Assembly: GCA_005877365.1 (NCBI GenBank)
Contig: VBPP01000203.1
Span: 1 to 7,319, forward strand
Direction of reading: 5' to 3'
DNA: 7,319 nt
Source of the DNA: Nitrososphaerota archaeon
Lineage (GTDB): Archaea > Thermoproteota > Nitrososphaeria > Nitrososphaerales > Gagatemarchaeaceae
Shown here: positions 6,868-7,319 of the stretch, piece by piece
How positions within the stretch are numbered: the stretch's first letter is position 1
How the letters are laid out: every line of letters starts with the position of its first letter
Program-made: the position numbers and the translations under genes
The notes under the pieces: generated by a model
Database searches by the model: none
Seen by the model: the letters and a program-made list of their open reading frames with translations, nothing else
What the model was told of the DNA's origin: nothing

Positions 6868-7319
6868 CGACGAGCATCGAAGTTCCCGTCATGTAGCTCG
6901 AATCGTCGGAGACCAGGAAGACGGCTGCCTTGGCGATATCGTAGGGTGACGCGAACCGGCCTATCGGATGCCTCGCGAGGTGCGCCTTTTCGGGCTTGGT
7001 CCCCAAGACCAGCTCGCCAGGCTTCGTGCTTTCGAGGATGAGCTCATCGAGCCTCTTTCTCTCCTGCTGTGTCCCCCTCCCTCCGAGGTAGCGCGGATGC
7101 ATGTCTGTCGTCGTCCCCGCGGGGCAGATAGCGTTCACCCTCACGCCGTACTTTGCGAGCTCGACCGCGTAATTTCTGGTCAGCGACGAGATCCCAGCCT
7201 TGCACATACAATAGGCTCCGAAGCCAGGAGCCGCAAGAAAGCCGAACGTCGAGGAGCAGTTCAGAATCACTCCTCCGCCAGCCTCTACCATGCTTGGTAT
7301 CACCGCGTTGCTCATGAGA
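6845..7319 (-). CDS. Short-chain dehydrogenase/reductase (SDR), N-terminus cut by window edge
   Basis: This is the C-terminal part of a classical SDR, an NAD(P)-dependent alcohol/ketone oxidoreductase. The frame stays open to the right edge, so the Met at 7313-7315 is internal and about 100 N-terminal residues, including the Gly-rich cofactor motif, lie outside. Counting from that Met, the catalytic residues are present: Ser22 (ILNCSSTFG) and Tyr35/Lys39 (YCMCK). The cofactor-side VRVNAICPAGTTTDM (59-72) and the family ending SSYMTGTSMLVDGGYTIV follow. Between them is a fairly long variable lid segment (about 73-118), which usually sets substrate choice, so the substrate cannot be read. Its last 23 nt overlap the start of the PxpB-like gene, so it is probably part of the same operon. 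Confidence 0.92.
   Translation of the reverse strand, partial: LMSNAVIPSMVEAGGGVILNCSSTFGFLAAPGFGAYCMCKAGISSLTRNYAVELAKYGVRVNAICPAGTTTDMHPRYLGGRGTQQERKRLDELILESTKPGELVLGTKPEKAHLARHPIGRFASPYDIAKAAVFLVSDDSSYMTGTSMLVDGGYTIV

Overview
The window holds two gene clusters that converge on a short gap near position 3900. Archaeal origin seems most likely but is not proven. Arginine is written mostly with AGG/AGA, starts include GTG and TTG, one Shine-Dalgarno reads GGTGA across a stop codon, and one gene has an AT-rich TATA-like box about 27 nt upstream of a GTG start with no leader. I cannot name a lineage. There are no RNA genes, insertion sequences or CRISPR arrays.

Left half, + strand (109-3863): a three-gene molybdenum hydroxylase operon of the xanthine dehydrogenase / aerobic CO dehydrogenase superfamily, in the order large molybdopterin subunit, FAD subunit, [2Fe-2S] subunit. 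The active-site loop reads AYRGYGKE, so this is not a true (form I) CO dehydrogenase, and the substrate is unknown. The large-subunit gene is damaged near its 3' end. A short deletion with a frame change around 2221-2237 removes a conserved stretch and puts the conserved GVGE motif, with the expected catalytic Glu, out of frame. As written the enzyme should be inactive. This is either a real pseudogene or an assembly error.

Right half, - strand (3974-7319, read right to left): a truncated short-chain dehydrogenase, then two subunits labelled PxpB/PxpC (KipI/KipA, allophanate hydrolase subunit 1/2 family), then a LamB/YcsF (PxpA) protein. Together these resemble the 5-oxoprolinase set PxpABC. 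However, the B and C proteins carry sequence hallmarks of the carboxyltransferase domain of biotin-dependent urea carboxylase, including its C-terminal extension. The PxpA protein also departs from the family's usual PHGALY and HGD motifs. The set may therefore act on something other than 5-oxoproline, possibly with biotin-carboxylase and carrier subunits outside the window. The PxpA gene has its own candidate promoter.

Taken together, the locus looks like accessory catabolism. A Mo hydroxylase that can make cyclic amides from N-heterocycles lies beside an ATP-dependent lactam-opening or carboxylating system and an alcohol dehydrogenase-type SDR. The metabolic link is inference: the two halves are convergent and not one operon.
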